Notes: generated by a model not told the origin, from the sequence alone. Positions 34,390 to 44,034 are shown, counted from the stretch's first letter. The stretch is DNA of 64,000 nucleotides from Laceyella sediminis (GCF_003003125.1 NZ_PVTZ01000001.1:434001-498000), one strand, 5' to 3'. Numbers and translations: made by a program.

Positions 34390-35550
34390 TCAAGCGTTTT
34401 TCATGCCGTCAATCAACACCCGAACCACTTCTGGACGGGAAAACTCCGGCGGCGGCATCGTTCCCTCGCGCAACATCTGTCTTACTTTTGTTCCCGACAG
34501 GATCACATGGTCTTCTTTGCCGTGCGGGCATGTTTTGTATGAAGCCATCCCCGCGCACTTCTTGCAATAAAAGCTGTGTTCAAAAAACAGGGGTGTGATT
34601 CCCAATTCGTCGGGGGTAAACCGGCTAAAGATTTTTTGCGCATCATACGTGCCGTAATAATCGCCCACCCCCGCATGGTCGCGGCCGACGATGAAGTGTG
34701 TACAACCGTAGTTTTTGCGAGCCATCGCATGGAAGATGGCCTCACGCGGCCCGGCGTAACGCATGGCTGCTGGAAATACCCCCAACATCACCCGGTCGCG
34801 CGGGTAGTAGTGTTCCAAAATCACTTCATAACTTTTTAATCTCACATCGGCAGGGATGTCATCCGACTTCGTCTGCCCTACCAGCGGATGCAAAAAGAGG
34901 CCATCCACCGTTTCCAACGCCGCTTTTTGGATGTATTCATGCGCCCGGTGCACGGGATTGCGCGTCTGAAAGCCGACAACTTTCCGCCAGCCCCGCTCTT
35001 CAAACATTTTTCTCGTATCGGCGGGGTCATACGCATACTTCGCAAAAATGCCTTGATCCAATCTTTCCAGAAGCGTGATTTCCCCGCCTAGATACACGTT
35101 TGACTGCGCCGCCAACCGGGCAACCCCAGGATGGTTGCGATCCACGGTCTGATACACTTTGCTCGCTTCCAACTCCGGATCCACTCGGTACACACTTTCC
35201 ACGCGTACCACGGCCACAAGCACTCCTGTTTCCGTCACCAGGGACACATACTCCGCTCGCTTAACTTCTGCCTCTTTCTCTTCTGGAATAGGCAAGGTAA
35301 TAGGAATGCTCCATACCGTACCGTCAGCAAGCCGCATCTCGTCCCGAACGGACTCATAATCCCGCTCATTGAGAAATCCCGTCAGCGGGGAAAACACGCC
35401 CGTTGCTAAGCAATGCAAGTCAGACAACGTCACTGCGCCGACCGATATGGAGGGAAACGCCGCCGCCCTTTCTAACCATTTCTCTTTTTCTTCTCCTGTT
35501 GCAACACGTTGCACCAATCGTCCTCCGTGAGGGGCGATCAATTCTGCCAT
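34390..35550 (-). CDS. sat: Sulfate adenylyltransferase (ATP sulfurylase)
   Basis: Converts sulfate and ATP to APS. 386 aa. [15 protein letters not shown] (HxxH nucleotide motif), [42 protein letters not shown] and a C-terminal Zn-type [12 protein letters not shown] 35550 follows GGGAGA; the frame stays open to 35916 inside the TSUP gene without family sequence. Last gene of the sir-cysH-TSUP-sat run. Confidence 0.94.
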   Translation of the reverse strand: MAELIAPHGGRLVQRVATGEEKEKWLERAAAFPSISVGAVTLSDLHCLATGVFSPLTGFLNERDYESVRDEMRLADGTVWSIPITLPIPEEKEAEVKRAEYVSLVTETGVLVAVVRVESVYRVDPELEASKVYQTVDRNHPGVARLAAQSNVYLGGEITLLERLDQGIFAKYAYDPADTRKMFEERGWRKVVGFQTRNPVHRAHEYIQKAALETVDGLFLHPLVGQTKSDDIPADVRLKSYEVILEHYYPRDRVMLGVFPAAMRYAGPREAIFHAMARKNYGCTHFIVGRDHAGVGDYYGTYDAQKIFSRFTPDELGITPLFFEHSFYCKKCAGMASYKTCPHGKEDHVILSGTKVRQMLREGTMPPPEFSRPEVVRVLIDGMKNA

Positions 35551-35564
35551 GCTTTCGTCTCCCT

Positions 35565-36311
35565 TCACACCATCTTGATTCCTGTAACAAACAACACAAC
35601 GATAATGCCAATGCGCAGAGCCCGGTCGGGAACGCGGAGAGTCAATCTCCCCCCGAGCAAAATCCCGGGAACCGAACCCAAAAGCAACCAAGCTACAAAC
35701 TCCAAGTTCACATGACCGAATGAAGCATGCATCGCACCCGCGCTTAAGGTGAGAAAAAAGGCATGAACCACATCGGTTCCCACCAATTTCGCCGCCGCGA
35801 GTGACGTGCTGGAAAGCAAGATCGCCATAAACAGCGTCCCGCTGCCAACCGATGTCAGGCCCACCAATAAACCACCCAAGAAGCCGACCCATCCCAGCGG
35901 GACCTTGTTGATCCACTCACTTGGGCGTTCCGTTTTGCCCATCATTTTGATCAACATGAACAGTGATACAATGATAAACTTCAACCCTAGGAACTGGCCC
36001 AACACCTGCTCAATATCTAAATTGGCAAACCGCTTCAACGCCTGGATCGTCAGCACACCCAACAAACCGCCGGGAACGCTTCCTTTGGCCAGGCGCCGAA
36101 CAATGCTCCAATCGACTGTTTTCTAGCGGAAATGCTGAAAGCTCCCCACCGCTTTGGTCACTGCTACATATATCAAGTCCGTCCCCACTGCCATCGTCGG
36201 TGAAAAGCCATACAGCAAGATGAGAAGCGGTGTCATCAGAAGCCCCCCACCCATTCCCGTCAAGCCCACGAGCAAACCGACGATGAATCCAGTGAAGGAG
36301 ACTGTCAACAT
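35565..36311 (-). pseudogene. TSUP (TauE/SafE) exporter interrupted by an in-frame TAG
   Basis: Two same-frame halves of one transporter: 36311-36126 (VSFTGFIVGLLVGLTGMGGG to SFQHFR) and 36122-35565 (KTVDWSIVRRLAKGSVPGG to the end). They are separated only by TAG at 36123-36125. Restoring that codon gives a 248-residue protein of normal TSUP length; family alignment suggests Gln (CAG to TAG). The start ATG 36311 overlaps cysH TAA. Whether the second half is translated is unknown; TTG 36065 is a possible internal start. Confidence 0.85.
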
Positions 36312-37039
36312 TACTCGCTTTGCGGGACGTGCAACCCGCATTCCGTTTTTGCAGACCCGGACCATCTGCCCGCGCGCGGATCTTCACCCGGTTTCACTTG
36401 CCGGGTGCATGGCTGGCAACCGATGCTTGGATACTGTTGGTCGTGTAATGGGTTGTACGGAATATCATGGGCGAAGATATAGTTCCACACCTGTTTTTCC
36501 TTCCAAAAGGCCAAAGGATTCAATTTGACCATGCCAAAGGCTTGATCCCATTCAATCACTTCCGCATGCGCTCGCGTGGGCGACTGTTCGCGGCGGATGC
36601 CGGTGATCCACCCTTGATAACCGGTCAGGAATTTTCTAAGCGGCTCCACCTTGCGCAGTTTGCAGCATAAGTCGGGATCGCGTTTCCAAAGCTCAGCACC
36701 GTAGCGCTCCTGTTGTTCTTCCAACGTCAGTGCCGGCGCAACGCGAATAAATTCTTTCTGGTAACGCTCGCTCAAGCGGTCGCGCACCTGATATGTCTCC
36801 GCAAAGTGCAAATCGGTATCCAAATAAAAAATATCTAGTTCAGGATTTACCTTCAGCGCCATATCCACCAGCGCCACATCCTCATAACCGAAGCTACAAG
36901 CCAGCGTGATCGCTTTGACTCCAATCTCTTCTACGCCGAAACGGATGATTTCTTCCGGATGTTTCGTCCGCAACTCTTCTTGCAAACTCTTCAGCCGCGT
37001 TTCATCCAACACCGCATGTTGCAACAGCTGTTTTTCCAT
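36311..37039 (-). CDS. cysH: APS/PAPS reductase
   Basis: Reduces adenylyl-sulfate to sulfite. 242 aa. LACSFGYEDVALVDM, YLDTDLHFAETYQ, and paired cysteines DLCCKLRKVEPL and GCQPCTRQV that would bind a 4Fe-4S cluster, plus the catalytic ECGLH. The cluster motif points to APS rather than PAPS as substrate. ATG 37039 is 7 nt from GGAGG. Confidence 0.93.
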   Translation of the reverse strand: MEKQLLQHAVLDETRLKSLQEELRTKHPEEIIRFGVEEIGVKAITLACSFGYEDVALVDMALKVNPELDIFYLDTDLHFAETYQVRDRLSERYQKEFIRVAPALTLEEQQERYGAELWKRDPDLCCKLRKVEPLRKFLTGYQGWITGIRREQSPTRAHAEVIEWDQAFGMVKLNPLAFWKEKQVWNYIFAHDIPYNPLHDQQYPSIGCQPCTRQVKPGEDPRAGRWSGSAKTECGLHVPQSE

Positions 37040-37105
37040 TTTCATTCCTCCTCACCCATTCCATATATGTCTGGTTGCACGGTTTGATCACATATCAGAC
37101 CATTT

Positions 37106-37327
37106 TCAGCCGTTGGACGACAAGACGTAACCAGAACCCGGGCGAACTCTCTTTTTCTCTTCCAGTGTCCATTCCCTCACATCTGGCGTGGCTATTAGAT
37201 AACGCTCCAATTCCTTTTCCGCATGGGTGAAAGCTTGCTCGTCGCCCGTCGACAACACCACCACCGCATGGGTGTCGCCGTTTTTCAGTTCAGCCTTCAA
37301 CCGGTATAAGTACAATTCCTGGCTCAT
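37106..37327 (-). CDS. DUF3906 family protein
   Basis: 73 aa. Contains YRLKAELKNGDTHAVVVLS and KKRVRPGSGYVL, the pattern of DUF3906. Function unknown; located between sir and cysH. ATG overlaps the sir stop (ATGA), so translation is coupled. Confidence 0.78.
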   Translation of the reverse strand: MSQELYLYRLKAELKNGDTHAVVVLSTGDEQAFTHAEKELERYLIATPDVREWTLEEKKRVRPGSGYVLSSNG

Positions 37328-38952
37328 ACTGATGGCACCACCCGTTCACAAATGCGATCCAGTTCCGCTTGGCACGCCTCTATGCCAACTCGCTCGATAA
37401 ACTGTGTAAACCGTTCTCCGGCCTGTCTTTGTTCTTTATAGAACAGAACAAGCTCTTTCAGCACCGGAGCTACATGTTCTTTGGCCACGCGCCCTTTGAG
37501 CGGAGTGTTGAACTTCCCTGCCCCGAACAGATGGCCGCCGACGGAGATTTGGTAAGATTCGACCATCCCTTGGGCTGTTTTGCTTTTGCCACCCATCAAG
37601 CCGATGTCGGCGATTTGCTGTTGCCCGCAGGAGTTGGGACATCCATTGACGTGAATCCGGATCGGGGTGTCCAATTCCACATGCTCATCCAGATACCGCG
37701 CCACTTCTCGCATCAACTCTTTCGTCTCTGTGAGCGCCAAGTTGCAAAACTCATTGCCGGTGCAGGACACGGCATGGCCTTCAAACGGTTTTGGCGACGG
37801 GCTCAACCGCTTCAAGAGCGGCTCCTCGAGCAGGGCAGCTACCTTCTCATCAGGCACATCGGAGATGATGATGTTTTGCGTGTTGACTGTGCGCAATGTC
37901 CCCGAGCCATAACGATCAGCCAAATCAGCCAACGCTGCGAATTCTTCCGCCGAAGTCCGGCCGACCGGAATACTTAACCCCACATAGGAGAGGCCCGCTT
38001 GTTTTTGCGGATGCACTCCGGTGAAATATCCCGCATTCCAGCCAACGATCCGATCTTCCCCGCGCGTCGGGTAGGTGCCGATCTCGCCGGACAACACCTC
38101 CAAAAATTTCTCCGGGCCCCAGTCGGCGACCAAGAATTTCAGGCGGGAGCGGTGTCGTTTTTGTCGATACCCATAATCGCGGAACACTTTGGTCACTCCC
38201 ACGGCTACATCCACCACTTGCTCCGGTCGGACAAATATATCCAATTGTTGTGCCAAATGCGGACGGTTGGACAAGCCGCCGCCCACCCAAACATGGAATC
38301 CAACCACTTCTTCCCCATCTATTTCTTTGACTGCGGGAGTGAACGCAAGATCGTTGATCTGCGCATGGGCAGGATTATAAATGCTTGCCGAAACCGAAAT
38401 TTTGTACTTGCGCGGCAGGTTGGAAAACTCTCTGTTCAGCAAAAAAGTCTTCTCCAACTCAGCCACAATCGGCCGGGTATCAATCAATTCATTGGGATCG
38501 ATGCCCGCCAGCGGATTGCCAATAATGGTCCGTGGGCAATCGCCGCACGCTTCATATGAATGGAGGCCAACTTCGCCTAAACGGTCGAACATCTCCGGCA
38601 GATTTTCCACCCGCAACCAATGGTATTGAATGGCCTGCCGCGTCGTCACATCAATCAAACCACGGCCGAACCGTTCAGAGAGCTCCGCGATGACTCTCGC
38701 TTGGCGGCTGTTTAAGATGCCGGTGGGAATGCGAACCCGCATCATGAAGTAACCGTCAGATTTTGGGCGCTGTTGATATATGCCCGCCCATTTGAACAAG
38801 GAGAATTTCTCCTCCGGAATGGAGGCAAACCCCTGTTTGGCGTAAACTTCTCTGATCTCATCGATGATGTCGAGCCCATCCTGTCTCAATTTCAATTGCT
38901 CTACTGAATTTAGTTTGTCTGCTTGTTCAGCCCACTTCCATTCTACCGTCAT
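37324..38952 (-). CDS. sir: Nitrite/sulfite reductase (siroheme, 4Fe-4S)
   Basis: Reduces sulfite to sulfide using reduced ferredoxin. 542 aa. Two ferredoxin-like repeats; siroheme/4Fe-4S ligand cysteines in SCTGNEFCNLA and VNGCPNSCGQQQ; GRGLIDVTTRQAIQYHW in the N-terminal half. The next genes (cysH, sat) indicate sulfite rather than nitrite. ATG 38952 follows GGGAGTGA. Confidence 0.9.
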   Translation of the reverse strand: MTVEWKWAEQADKLNSVEQLKLRQDGLDIIDEIREVYAKQGFASIPEEKFSLFKWAGIYQQRPKSDGYFMMRVRIPTGILNSRQARVIAELSERFGRGLIDVTTRQAIQYHWLRVENLPEMFDRLGEVGLHSYEACGDCPRTIIGNPLAGIDPNELIDTRPIVAELEKTFLLNREFSNLPRKYKISVSASIYNPAHAQINDLAFTPAVKEIDGEEVVGFHVWVGGGLSNRPHLAQQLDIFVRPEQVVDVAVGVTKVFRDYGYRQKRHRSRLKFLVADWGPEKFLEVLSGEIGTYPTRGEDRIVGWNAGYFTGVHPQKQAGLSYVGLSIPVGRTSAEEFAALADLADRYGSGTLRTVNTQNIIISDVPDEKVAALLEEPLLKRLSPSPKPFEGHAVSCTGNEFCNLALTETKELMREVARYLDEHVELDTPIRIHVNGCPNSCGQQQIADIGLMGGKSKTAQGMVESYQISVGGHLFGAGKFNTPLKGRVAKEHVAPVLKELVLFYKEQRQAGERFTQFIERVGIEACQAELDRICERVVPSV

Positions 38953-39033
38953 GGCAGTCACTCCCTTTGCCCAATTTCCCCCGTGTTAACAGACAACCCA
39001 CGCTTTCCTCCAGCGTCTGCTCATGTAAAACAG

Positions 39034-39061
39034 GTATTCCATATACATTAACTCGGAATTA
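39034..39061 (-). promoter_or_regulatory. Candidate CymR-type operator before sir
   Basis: Dyad TAATTCC ... GGAATAC, with half-sites at 39055-39061 and 39034-39039, lying directly downstream of the predicted start point. The half-site matches the TNGGAATTA form of CymR boxes as I recall it. CymR represses sulfur genes through CysK in Bacillus. Confidence 0.5.
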
Positions 39062-39075
39062 AGTACACTGATTTA

Positions 39076-39104
39076 AGAATAAAATAGATAACTAATTCAG
39101 TCAA
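39076..39104 (-). promoter_or_regulatory. Sigma-A promoter of the sulfate operon
   Basis: TTGACT (39099-39104), 17 bp, TATTCT (39076-39081). Leader of about 115 nt. The rest of the gap 39105-39380 holds an AT-rich stretch and the ytoQ RBS; I see no other gene. Confidence 0.7.
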
Positions 39105-39380
39105 TCATTTTTATTCAATTCTTACATCATAACCCAAGTTAGATGATCGGGTTTATTAAAATTTGACCGAACCGCCTTGCCGATGCGATCCGTTCATTTT
39201 CCGCTGTAGGAAGCTTTCTTTCATCATATGCTCTGCCAACCCTTCCTTTTCACTTGTTCCAATTCGCGGCAAACCCATTTATCGTAGAACGCTCATTTGA
39301 TACACTTTAGTTTGTGGCCCGCCCACACGGAGCCGCCATGTAAAACACATTCCCCCGTGGGGATCAAGGAGGCGTTTGCT

Positions 39381-39824
39381 ATGGAATTGATCGTATATTT
39401 GGCTGGGCAGATTCACGATGATTGGCGGGAGCAATTGCGTCAAGGCGCGCAAGCCCGCAACCTCCCCATCCGCTTCAAAGGGCCGCAAGAAAACCATGAT
39501 CTCTCCGATGAGATCGGCGAACGCATCAAAGGAACGCAACCAAACGCTGTGTATCGCGACCATGTCGCTTCAGAAGTGAATAACCTACGCACACGGGTTT
39601 GGATGCAAAAAGCAGACATCGTGATCGCGCTATTCGGTGAAAAATACCGGCAATGGAACACGGCAATGGATGCGTCCATGGCTTTGGCTTTAAATAAGCC
39701 ATTGATTCTCATCCGGCCAGAAAGTCTGCACCATCCGCTCAAAGAACTCGCCCAACGCGCGCAACTGGTTGTCGAGACCCCTGAACAAGCCTTGGACGCC
39801 TTGGCTTATCTCTTCGAAGAATAA
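39381..39824 (+). CDS. ytoQ: YtoQ family protein
   Basis: 147 aa, nearly Bacillus-like throughout: LIVYLAGQIHDDWREQL, GPQENHDLSDEIGE, QKADIVIALFGEKYRQWN and LNKPLILIRPESLHHPLKEL. The fold resembles nucleoside 2-deoxyribosyltransferases, but the reaction is unknown. ATG 39381 is 7 nt from GGAGG. Confidence 0.92.
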   Translation: MELIVYLAGQIHDDWREQLRQGAQARNLPIRFKGPQENHDLSDEIGERIKGTQPNAVYRDHVASEVNNLRTRVWMQKADIVIALFGEKYRQWNTAMDASMALALNKPLILIRPESLHHPLKELAQRAQLVVETPEQALDALAYLFEE

Positions 39825-39852
39825 AGGACTCCGCTTTTTTGGAGTCCTTTCA
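39823..39852 (+). terminator. Terminator of ytoQ
   Basis: 10-bp stem aaaggactcc / ggagtccttt. The stem begins in the stop codon and the loop carries the T run. Confidence 0.75.
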
Positions 39853-39858
39853 TCCACA

Positions 39859-39889
39859 GCAAAAAACCAGGCGCCCTTCCGCCCGGTTT
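39859..39889 (-). terminator. Terminator of cwlJ-gerQ
   Basis: 10-bp stem with one G-U pair (39864-39873 and 39880-39889), then a U run on the minus strand, after gerQ. Confidence 0.75.
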
Positions 39890-39905
39890 CCTATTACGCA
39901 ATCCC

Positions 39906-40205
39906 CTATGCATCCGCTAATCGCGCTGGTTGATCTTCAAATACCACATAATCCAAATTGATGTTTAAAAACATCATGTCCCGGCCAGAATTCTGTTCCC
40001 GGATCATGAAATAATCCCGGCCCACTTGGCGCAACACCCCTGAGAATGTCACATCCCGCCACTGTTGGCTACCGTCATAAGTCAAAAACACCGTGATTCG
40101 TCTTCCCACATTGGCTTGCATCAAATCTTCTGAAAACCGCCGCTCCTGCCGCCGCTGCGACACATTGGCATCCATGCCCATAACATATGGATAAGACCAG
40201 TACAT
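39906..40205 (-). CDS. gerQ: Spore coat protein GerQ
   Basis: 99 aa. Core NVGRRITVFLTYDGS, SGVLRQVGRDYFMI and FLNINLDYVVFEDQ match GerQ, which locates CwlJ in the coat and is cross-linked by Tgl through lysines. Here the N-terminal extension is much shorter than in B. subtilis (181 aa). ATG 40205 is 8 nt from AGGAGG. Directly follows cwlJ. Confidence 0.85.
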   Translation of the reverse strand: MYWSYPYVMGMDANVSQRRQERRFSEDLMQANVGRRITVFLTYDGSQQWRDVTFSGVLRQVGRDYFMIREQNSGRDMMFLNINLDYVVFEDQPARLADA

Positions 40206-40217
40206 CTCCACCGCCTC

Positions 40218-40646
40218 CTAAAAACTGAATACTTTGGGGCAATCCTCTTGGCTCGGTATATAAAAGCAATGGCTTTTATAACGCCCGGCGTTAACTTGGT
40301 TGAACCATCGGGCCGGGCATGCTCCTGGTGGCTCGAAAAACCACAAAGCGTACCGGCCCGGGATGAACCGCTGGCCGCGAATGACTTGTCGGGCCAGCCG
40401 GATGTCCAGTTGGCGCGCCGCTTGGTAGAAATAAGGCTTTTGCACTGCTTCAAACCCGCCCGGAGATTGAAACACCATATCCTGAACCGAGCGCAGTCCC
40501 TCAAAATCGAGGCAATCGGCCAACACCCTGTTCACGCCCACATTGCCCACATTCAACATACCGAGTTTCCCGTCTCCCTCTGCTTCCGCCCGCATCAACC
40601 GGGCCAACAACTTGACATCTTTTTCCCGCGCGTTGATGATGGCCAT
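40218..40646 (-). CDS. cwlJ: Spore cortex-lytic hydrolase CwlJ
   Basis: 142 aa. SleB/CwlJ domain throughout: RLMRAEAEGDGKLGMLNVGNVGVN (catalytic Glu), GFEAVQKPYFYQAARQ, LWFFEPPGACPARWFNQ and KSHCFYIP. Degrades cortex at Ca-DPA-triggered germination and needs GerQ. The gene pair forms one transcript. Confidence 0.93.
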   Translation of the reverse strand: MAIINAREKDVKLLARLMRAEAEGDGKLGMLNVGNVGVNRVLADCLDFEGLRSVQDMVFQSPGGFEAVQKPYFYQAARQLDIRLARQVIRGQRFIPGRYALWFFEPPGACPARWFNQVNAGRYKSHCFYIPSQEDCPKVFSF

Positions 40647-40729
40647 ACCATCCCCCCTGAGGTAAAAATATGTGGACCCCTGTCAAAAAAGAACATCAAA
40701 TGTTTGGAAGCGGAGTCGACGGGTTCGGA

Positions 40730-42334
40730 TTATCTCCCATCGTATGCCATCTGTCCGTTCACCACTGTGCACACCGTCTTCGCTTCTATCCATTCCTCCG
40801 CTGGGCACTGCAAAAGATCGCGGTCGTACACGGTGAGATCGGCCCAGCGCCCAACGGCGATCACGCCTCTCTCCTTTTCCATGCCTTCAGCGTAAGCACT
40901 TCCCTGCGTGAACAAGCGCAAAGCTGCAAGCGGTTGCAATTTCTGCTCAGGCAGATATCCAGGATGAGTAACTGGATCTTCTAGGCGCCGCCGGGTCACT
41001 GCCGCGTGCATTCCCAAGAGCGGATGCAAGGGCTCGATTGGAGCATCACTTCCCGCCGCGCAGGGAATTCCCGTTTCGAGCAACGTTTTCCATGCATAGG
41101 CATAAGCGATCCGTTGTTCTCCCACCCGCTCTAACACCCATGGAAAGTCGCTCGCCACAAAACGTGGTTGAATGTCCACCACCACATCCAGCCGTTGCAG
41201 GCGCGCAATCAGATCCGCCCGCAAAAATTGACCATGAATGAGGCGATGCCGTAGCTCTCCTGCCGGAGCGGGGACTTGCTCCATGGTCTCAATCACCCGG
41301 CGCGCCGCTTCATCACCAATCGCATGAACCGCGATGGGGCGCCCATAGGCAGCAGCACGGCGCGCCAAGTCCAGCAATTCCGCCTGCTCGTGGATCGCCA
41401 CCCCGATTTGGCTCGAATCATCGGCATAAGGCGCCGACATCAACGCTGTCCTTCCGCCAATTGAACCATCGGCAAAAATTTTTACCGCCCCCAAGCGAAC
41501 CCACGGATTTGGCGCCAGCTCCGTTGGCTCCAGCTCATCGAGTTCAGCCAGATAAGGGTGATACAACAGATGATGCGTTCGAAACTTCACTCCCTCATCC
41601 ACCAACTCGCGATAAATCCGCACCAACTCCCCAACATTTCCGATATACCGCAAATCTTCACTGTGTCCGCCAGTCAATCCACAAGCCAACGCCTGTTTCA
41701 TCGCTTGGCGAATCGTCTCTTTCTTTTCATGGTAAGACGGGGTGGGTTGCGCAGCATAGAAAGGCTGGGAAGCTTGTTCATACACCCATCCGTTCAGCCG
41801 TCCGCTTCCGTCCCGCCCAAACACACCGCCTTCCGGTGGCGCCGTTGCCTCTGTGATCCCCGCCGCCTGGTAAGCGGCCGAATTGACAAAATGGGCATGC
41901 AAACAGACCCGGGCCAAAAGCACGGGATGGTGGGGGCTGGCTTCATCCAACTCCTCCAGTGTCGGCGCGCCGCCCTGCAAACGATTTTCATCCAACCCCA
42001 TGCCCAGAATCCATTCACCCTCTTTGCTAGTTGGCACCCGCCATTTGATCGCCTGCAATAACTCCGCTTTGCTCCGACACGCGCCCAGATCCAGCCATCG
42101 CAACCGTTGCCCGACCCCTGACAGGTGAAGATGGCTGTCGACGAACCCCGGATAAACATAGCCCCCTTGCAAATCTACCTTGTTCACTTGCGCCCGGCCA
42201 TGATCGAGCAAAAGCTGTTCCGTCTCCCCCACCGCCACAATCCGCCCCCGCTCCACAACTACCGCTTCCGCCAATGGCTGGGACGGGTCCAACGTGGTAA
42301 TCCGTCCGTGATAATAGATCGTTTTCCCGTTCAT
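40730..42334 (-). CDS. YtcJ-like amidohydrolase
   Basis: 534 aa. Composite-domain start (IYYHGRITTLDPSQPLAEAVVV), metal-binding GFVDSHLHLSG, PIAVHAIGDEA, HRLIHGQF and the final metal Asp in GSDAPIEPLHP. No signal peptide. Such YtcJ proteins hydrolyse diverse N-acyl or amide substrates; substrate is unknown. A start upstream of ATG 42334 is not needed. Confidence 0.88.
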   Translation of the reverse strand: MNGKTIYYHGRITTLDPSQPLAEAVVVERGRIVAVGETEQLLLDHGRAQVNKVDLQGGYVYPGFVDSHLHLSGVGQRLRWLDLGACRSKAELLQAIKWRVPTSKEGEWILGMGLDENRLQGGAPTLEELDEASPHHPVLLARVCLHAHFVNSAAYQAAGITEATAPPEGGVFGRDGSGRLNGWVYEQASQPFYAAQPTPSYHEKKETIRQAMKQALACGLTGGHSEDLRYIGNVGELVRIYRELVDEGVKFRTHHLLYHPYLAELDELEPTELAPNPWVRLGAVKIFADGSIGGRTALMSAPYADDSSQIGVAIHEQAELLDLARRAAAYGRPIAVHAIGDEAARRVIETMEQVPAPAGELRHRLIHGQFLRADLIARLQRLDVVVDIQPRFVASDFPWVLERVGEQRIAYAYAWKTLLETGIPCAAGSDAPIEPLHPLLGMHAAVTRRRLEDPVTHPGYLPEQKLQPLAALRLFTQGSAYAEGMEKERGVIAVGRWADLTVYDRDLLQCPAEEWIEAKTVCTVVNGQMAYDGR

Positions 42335-42386
42335 GCCAGTCCTCTCCCCTGTCCTGATCTGATTGGAAACATTTTACGATATTACC

Positions 42387-42433
42387 CGAACATATATTTG
42401 CATATAATAAAAACAAACGCAAGCATACGTTCG
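42387..42433 (+). promoter_or_regulatory. Two LexA (SOS) boxes around the uvrX -10 element
   Basis: Box 1 CGAACATATATTTG (42387-42400, two mismatches from CGAACRNRYGTTYC) and box 2 CAAGCATACGTTCG (42420-42433, right half perfect). TATAAT at 42403-42408 lies between. Known: yolD/uvrX operons are LexA-regulated in Bacillus. Confidence 0.65.
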
Positions 42434-42451
42434 CATAATGGAGTGACCCAT

Positions 42452-43681
42452 ATGGAATCAACGGTGCTTCTCATTGACATGCAATCTTTCTACGCCAGCA
42501 TCGAAAAAGCCTTGCGACCCGAGTTACAACATCGCCCTTTGGTCGTCTCGGGTGACCCAGAGCGGCGAAGTGGCGTCATCCTCGCCGCTTGCCCGCTCGC
42601 CAAATCCTATGGCATCCAAAACGCTATCACCTTGCGGGAAGCGGAAGAGCGTTGCCCCCACTTGACCGTGGTTCGGCCGCGAATGTCCCTTTACCTACAA
42701 ACCTCCCTGCGGATTACAGAGATTTTGGGCCAATTTAGCGATCAGGTTGAACCGTATTCGATTGATGAGCAATTCATTTCCATCAGCGGTTGTCAAACAT
42801 TATTCGGCTCCCCGATGGAAACGGCCCGCAAAATCCAACAAGAGATCGCCATCCAACTCGGTCTATATGCCCGGATTGGCGTCGGCCCCAACAAAGTGCT
42901 CAGCAAAATGGCTTGCGACCACTTCGCCAAAAAGAACGAAAGCGGCCTGTTTGAGCTGACCAAAGACAAGTTGGAAACCCATCTCTGGCCGTTGCCCGTT
43001 GAAAAAATGTTTGGTGTTGGCAAACGGATGGGACGCCACTTGCGCCGCATGGGAATCGCCACGATTGGCGACCTCGCCCGTTGCCCACTGGCTCGCCTGC
43101 GAAAACGGTGGGGGGTGAACGGGCATGTTCTGTGGATGACAGCCAACGGCATTGACCTATCACCCGTTCATCCCGACACGTTTCAAAAACAAAAAGCGAT
43201 CGGGCACCAGATGACCTTGCCCCGTGACTATCGCACCGCGGAAGAAATCGGCGTCGTTTTATTGGAGTTGTGCGAGGAAGTGTGCCGGCGCGCGCGTCGG
43301 CAACGGCAAGTGGGGTGGACTGTCAGCGTCGGTTGCCGCGGAGCCGATTTCAACTTCCCCAGCGGCTTCCATCGGCAACGCACCATGCCGGAAGCGACCA
43401 ATCACACGATGACTGTATTTAGCCATGCCCGGGAATTGTTCACCCGCTTTTGGGACGGCCAGCCGATCCGCTCCATCGGTGTAAGCCTGAGCCAGCTGTC
43501 CGCCGATCGACCCATGCAACTCAGCTTGTTTGAGAACAATGATCAACAGCACCGTTTGGGCCATGTCATGGATGAAATCAACCAACGCTTCGGCCCCACC
43601 GCCATTTTGCGGGCCGCTTCGCTCACCCGCGCCGGGCAGGCTCTAGAACGGTCACAAAAAATAGGAGGGCATTACCGATGA
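42452..43681 (+). CDS. Y-family DNA polymerase (UvrX/YqjW type)
   Basis: Translesion polymerase. 409 aa. LLIDMQSFYASIEKA (first metal-binding Asp), EPYSIDEQFISISG (second Asp-Glu pair), RIGVGPNKVLSKMA, FGVGKRMGRHLRRMGI (helix-hairpin-helix), little-finger domain ending QLSLFENN, the beta-clamp-binding QLSLF motif. ATG 42452 follows GGAGTGA; the 109 codons upstream of it are not coding. Confidence 0.9.
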   Translation: MESTVLLIDMQSFYASIEKALRPELQHRPLVVSGDPERRSGVILAACPLAKSYGIQNAITLREAEERCPHLTVVRPRMSLYLQTSLRITEILGQFSDQVEPYSIDEQFISISGCQTLFGSPMETARKIQQEIAIQLGLYARIGVGPNKVLSKMACDHFAKKNESGLFELTKDKLETHLWPLPVEKMFGVGKRMGRHLRRMGIATIGDLARCPLARLRKRWGVNGHVLWMTANGIDLSPVHPDTFQKQKAIGHQMTLPRDYRTAEEIGVVLLELCEEVCRRARRQRQVGWTVSVGCRGADFNFPSGFHRQRTMPEATNHTMTVFSHARELFTRFWDGQPIRSIGVSLSQLSADRPMQLSLFENNDQQHRLGHVMDEINQRFGPTAILRAASLTRAGQALERSQKIGGHYR

Positions 43682-44034
43682 ATGAATCTTTGAATCGCCA
43701 CAACATGCTGTGGGAAGGTAGCCGTATGTTTCTCCCAGAACACCGTGCGGCACTCTTGCAGCGCAAACAGGACGAGGAAGCGTTCATTCCCCCCCAGTTG
43801 GATGAAGACCAGCTCGTCGAGATGAATCGCCTGCTGATGGAGGCGGTGGATGGCGACTTCCCTCTGCTCGTCCGTTATGTGAACCGGCGCCGCCCCTGTG
43901 AATGGTGCGGCTTTGTGCAGAAGATCAATCCGCATGAGCGCTGGATTCGACTGGCCAATGGGCGGGAAACCACCACCATCCCCTTCTCCGACATCTACGG
44001 AATGGAAAAGGCTACGGACAGAGATGACGTATAA
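43678..44034 (+). CDS. YolD-like family protein
   Basis: 118 aa. NRHNMLWEGSRMFLPEHR and NRRRPCEWCGFVQKINP, then IPFSDIYGM, the YolD pattern. Always paired with UvrX/YqjW polymerases; precise role unknown. ATG overlaps the polymerase TGA (ATGA). Confidence 0.85.
   Translation: MNESLNRHNMLWEGSRMFLPEHRAALLQRKQDEEAFIPPQLDEDQLVEMNRLLMEAVDGDFPLLVRYVNRRRPCEWCGFVQKINPHERWIRLANGRETTTIPFSDIYGMEKATDRDDV

Noticed and set aside
35551-35916. N-terminal extension of sat by 122 codons
   Set aside because: Overlaps the TSUP gene and has no ATP-sulfurylase similarity; ATG 35550 has a proper RBS.
42125-42451. Upstream extension of the polymerase frame
   Set aside because: Family start is at 42452 with RBS; upstream codons overlap the SOS promoter and the amidohydrolase.
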